Origin: Agrypnia vestita
Taxonomy: Eukaryota; Arthropoda; Insecta; Trichoptera; Phryganeidae
Length of the DNA stretch: 64,000 nucleotides
NCBI GenBank assembly: GCA_016648135.1
Contig: JADDOH010010315.1
Span: 24,476 to 88,475 of the forward strand
Direction: 5' to 3'
The notes under the pieces were generated by a model that saw nothing but the letters and a program-made list of their open reading frames with translations, was not told where the DNA came from and made no database searches. Positions 63,947 through 64,000 of this stretch are shown here, in pieces. The stretch's first letter is position 1, and every line of letters starts with the position of its first letter. The translations under genes were made by a program, and so were the position numbers.

Positions 63947-64000
63947 TTATATATGTTAGTAAAACGTTAGAAATGCAGAATGCACGTATGATGACCTCGC

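Overview
The window is AT-rich, repeat-dense eukaryotic DNA in which I find no intact protein-coding gene. It is most likely from an insect. Lepidoptera is my best guess, because of a Helitron-like element ending in CTAGT, RTE/Jockey-type LINE tails, tRNA-derived SINEs and short foldback DNA transposons of kinds common in moth and butterfly genomes. This rests on recognition by eye, not on a search. The open frames are all short (the longest ATG frame is 141 codons). Those I can identify are decayed retrotransposon pieces, and most of the rest look like chance frames.

Layout. 1-12 kb: solo-LTR-like sequence at the left edge, tRNA-derived SINEs (two families), a foldback TA-flanked MITE (3813-4338), a second MITE with a SINE inside it (6437-6833), a 31-bp minisatellite (about 8299-8472), a small MITE (9949-10176) and a Jockey/CR1-type LINE 3' end (10735-11330, minus). 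12-30 kb: a second foldback MITE copy (13639-14232), an L2-like LINE tail (14660-15160), several GC-richer islands in the AT-rich background, more LINE fragments (20580-21165, 22640-22930, 26766-27195) and an LTR (26110-26767). 30-45 kb: an LTR with a TATA box (30071-30480), a foldback of two tRNA-like T-arm ends (31781-31968), a 10-bp tandem repeat (32453-32570), a large inverted duplication whose arms carry hammerhead-like cores (36190-36600), a pogo-like MITE (37651-38380), a perfect hairpin (39958-40019) and a Helitron-like element (40338-40755). 45-61 kb: RTE-type LINE fragments, including one with reverse-transcriptase motifs (46505-47600), four further LTR-like sequences, one candidate small exon (53380-53460), a perfect 28-bp-arm palindrome (56497-56555) and a nested palindromic element (60298-60853). 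61.1-64 kb: an abrupt change to GC-richer sequence with a 413/414-bp tandem repeat, strong secondary structure and short open frames that I cannot assign.

Two threads recur. First, the core CTGANGA...GAAA, which resembles the hammerhead ribozyme core carried by Penelope-like elements and retrozymes, occurs at about ten places in repeats of several types. Second, foldback structure is unusually frequent at every scale from 27-bp perfect hairpins to a roughly 400-bp inverted duplication. The GC-richer islands spaced through the AT-rich background would fit conserved regulatory blocks in a gene desert or large intron, but that needs comparison with a related genome.
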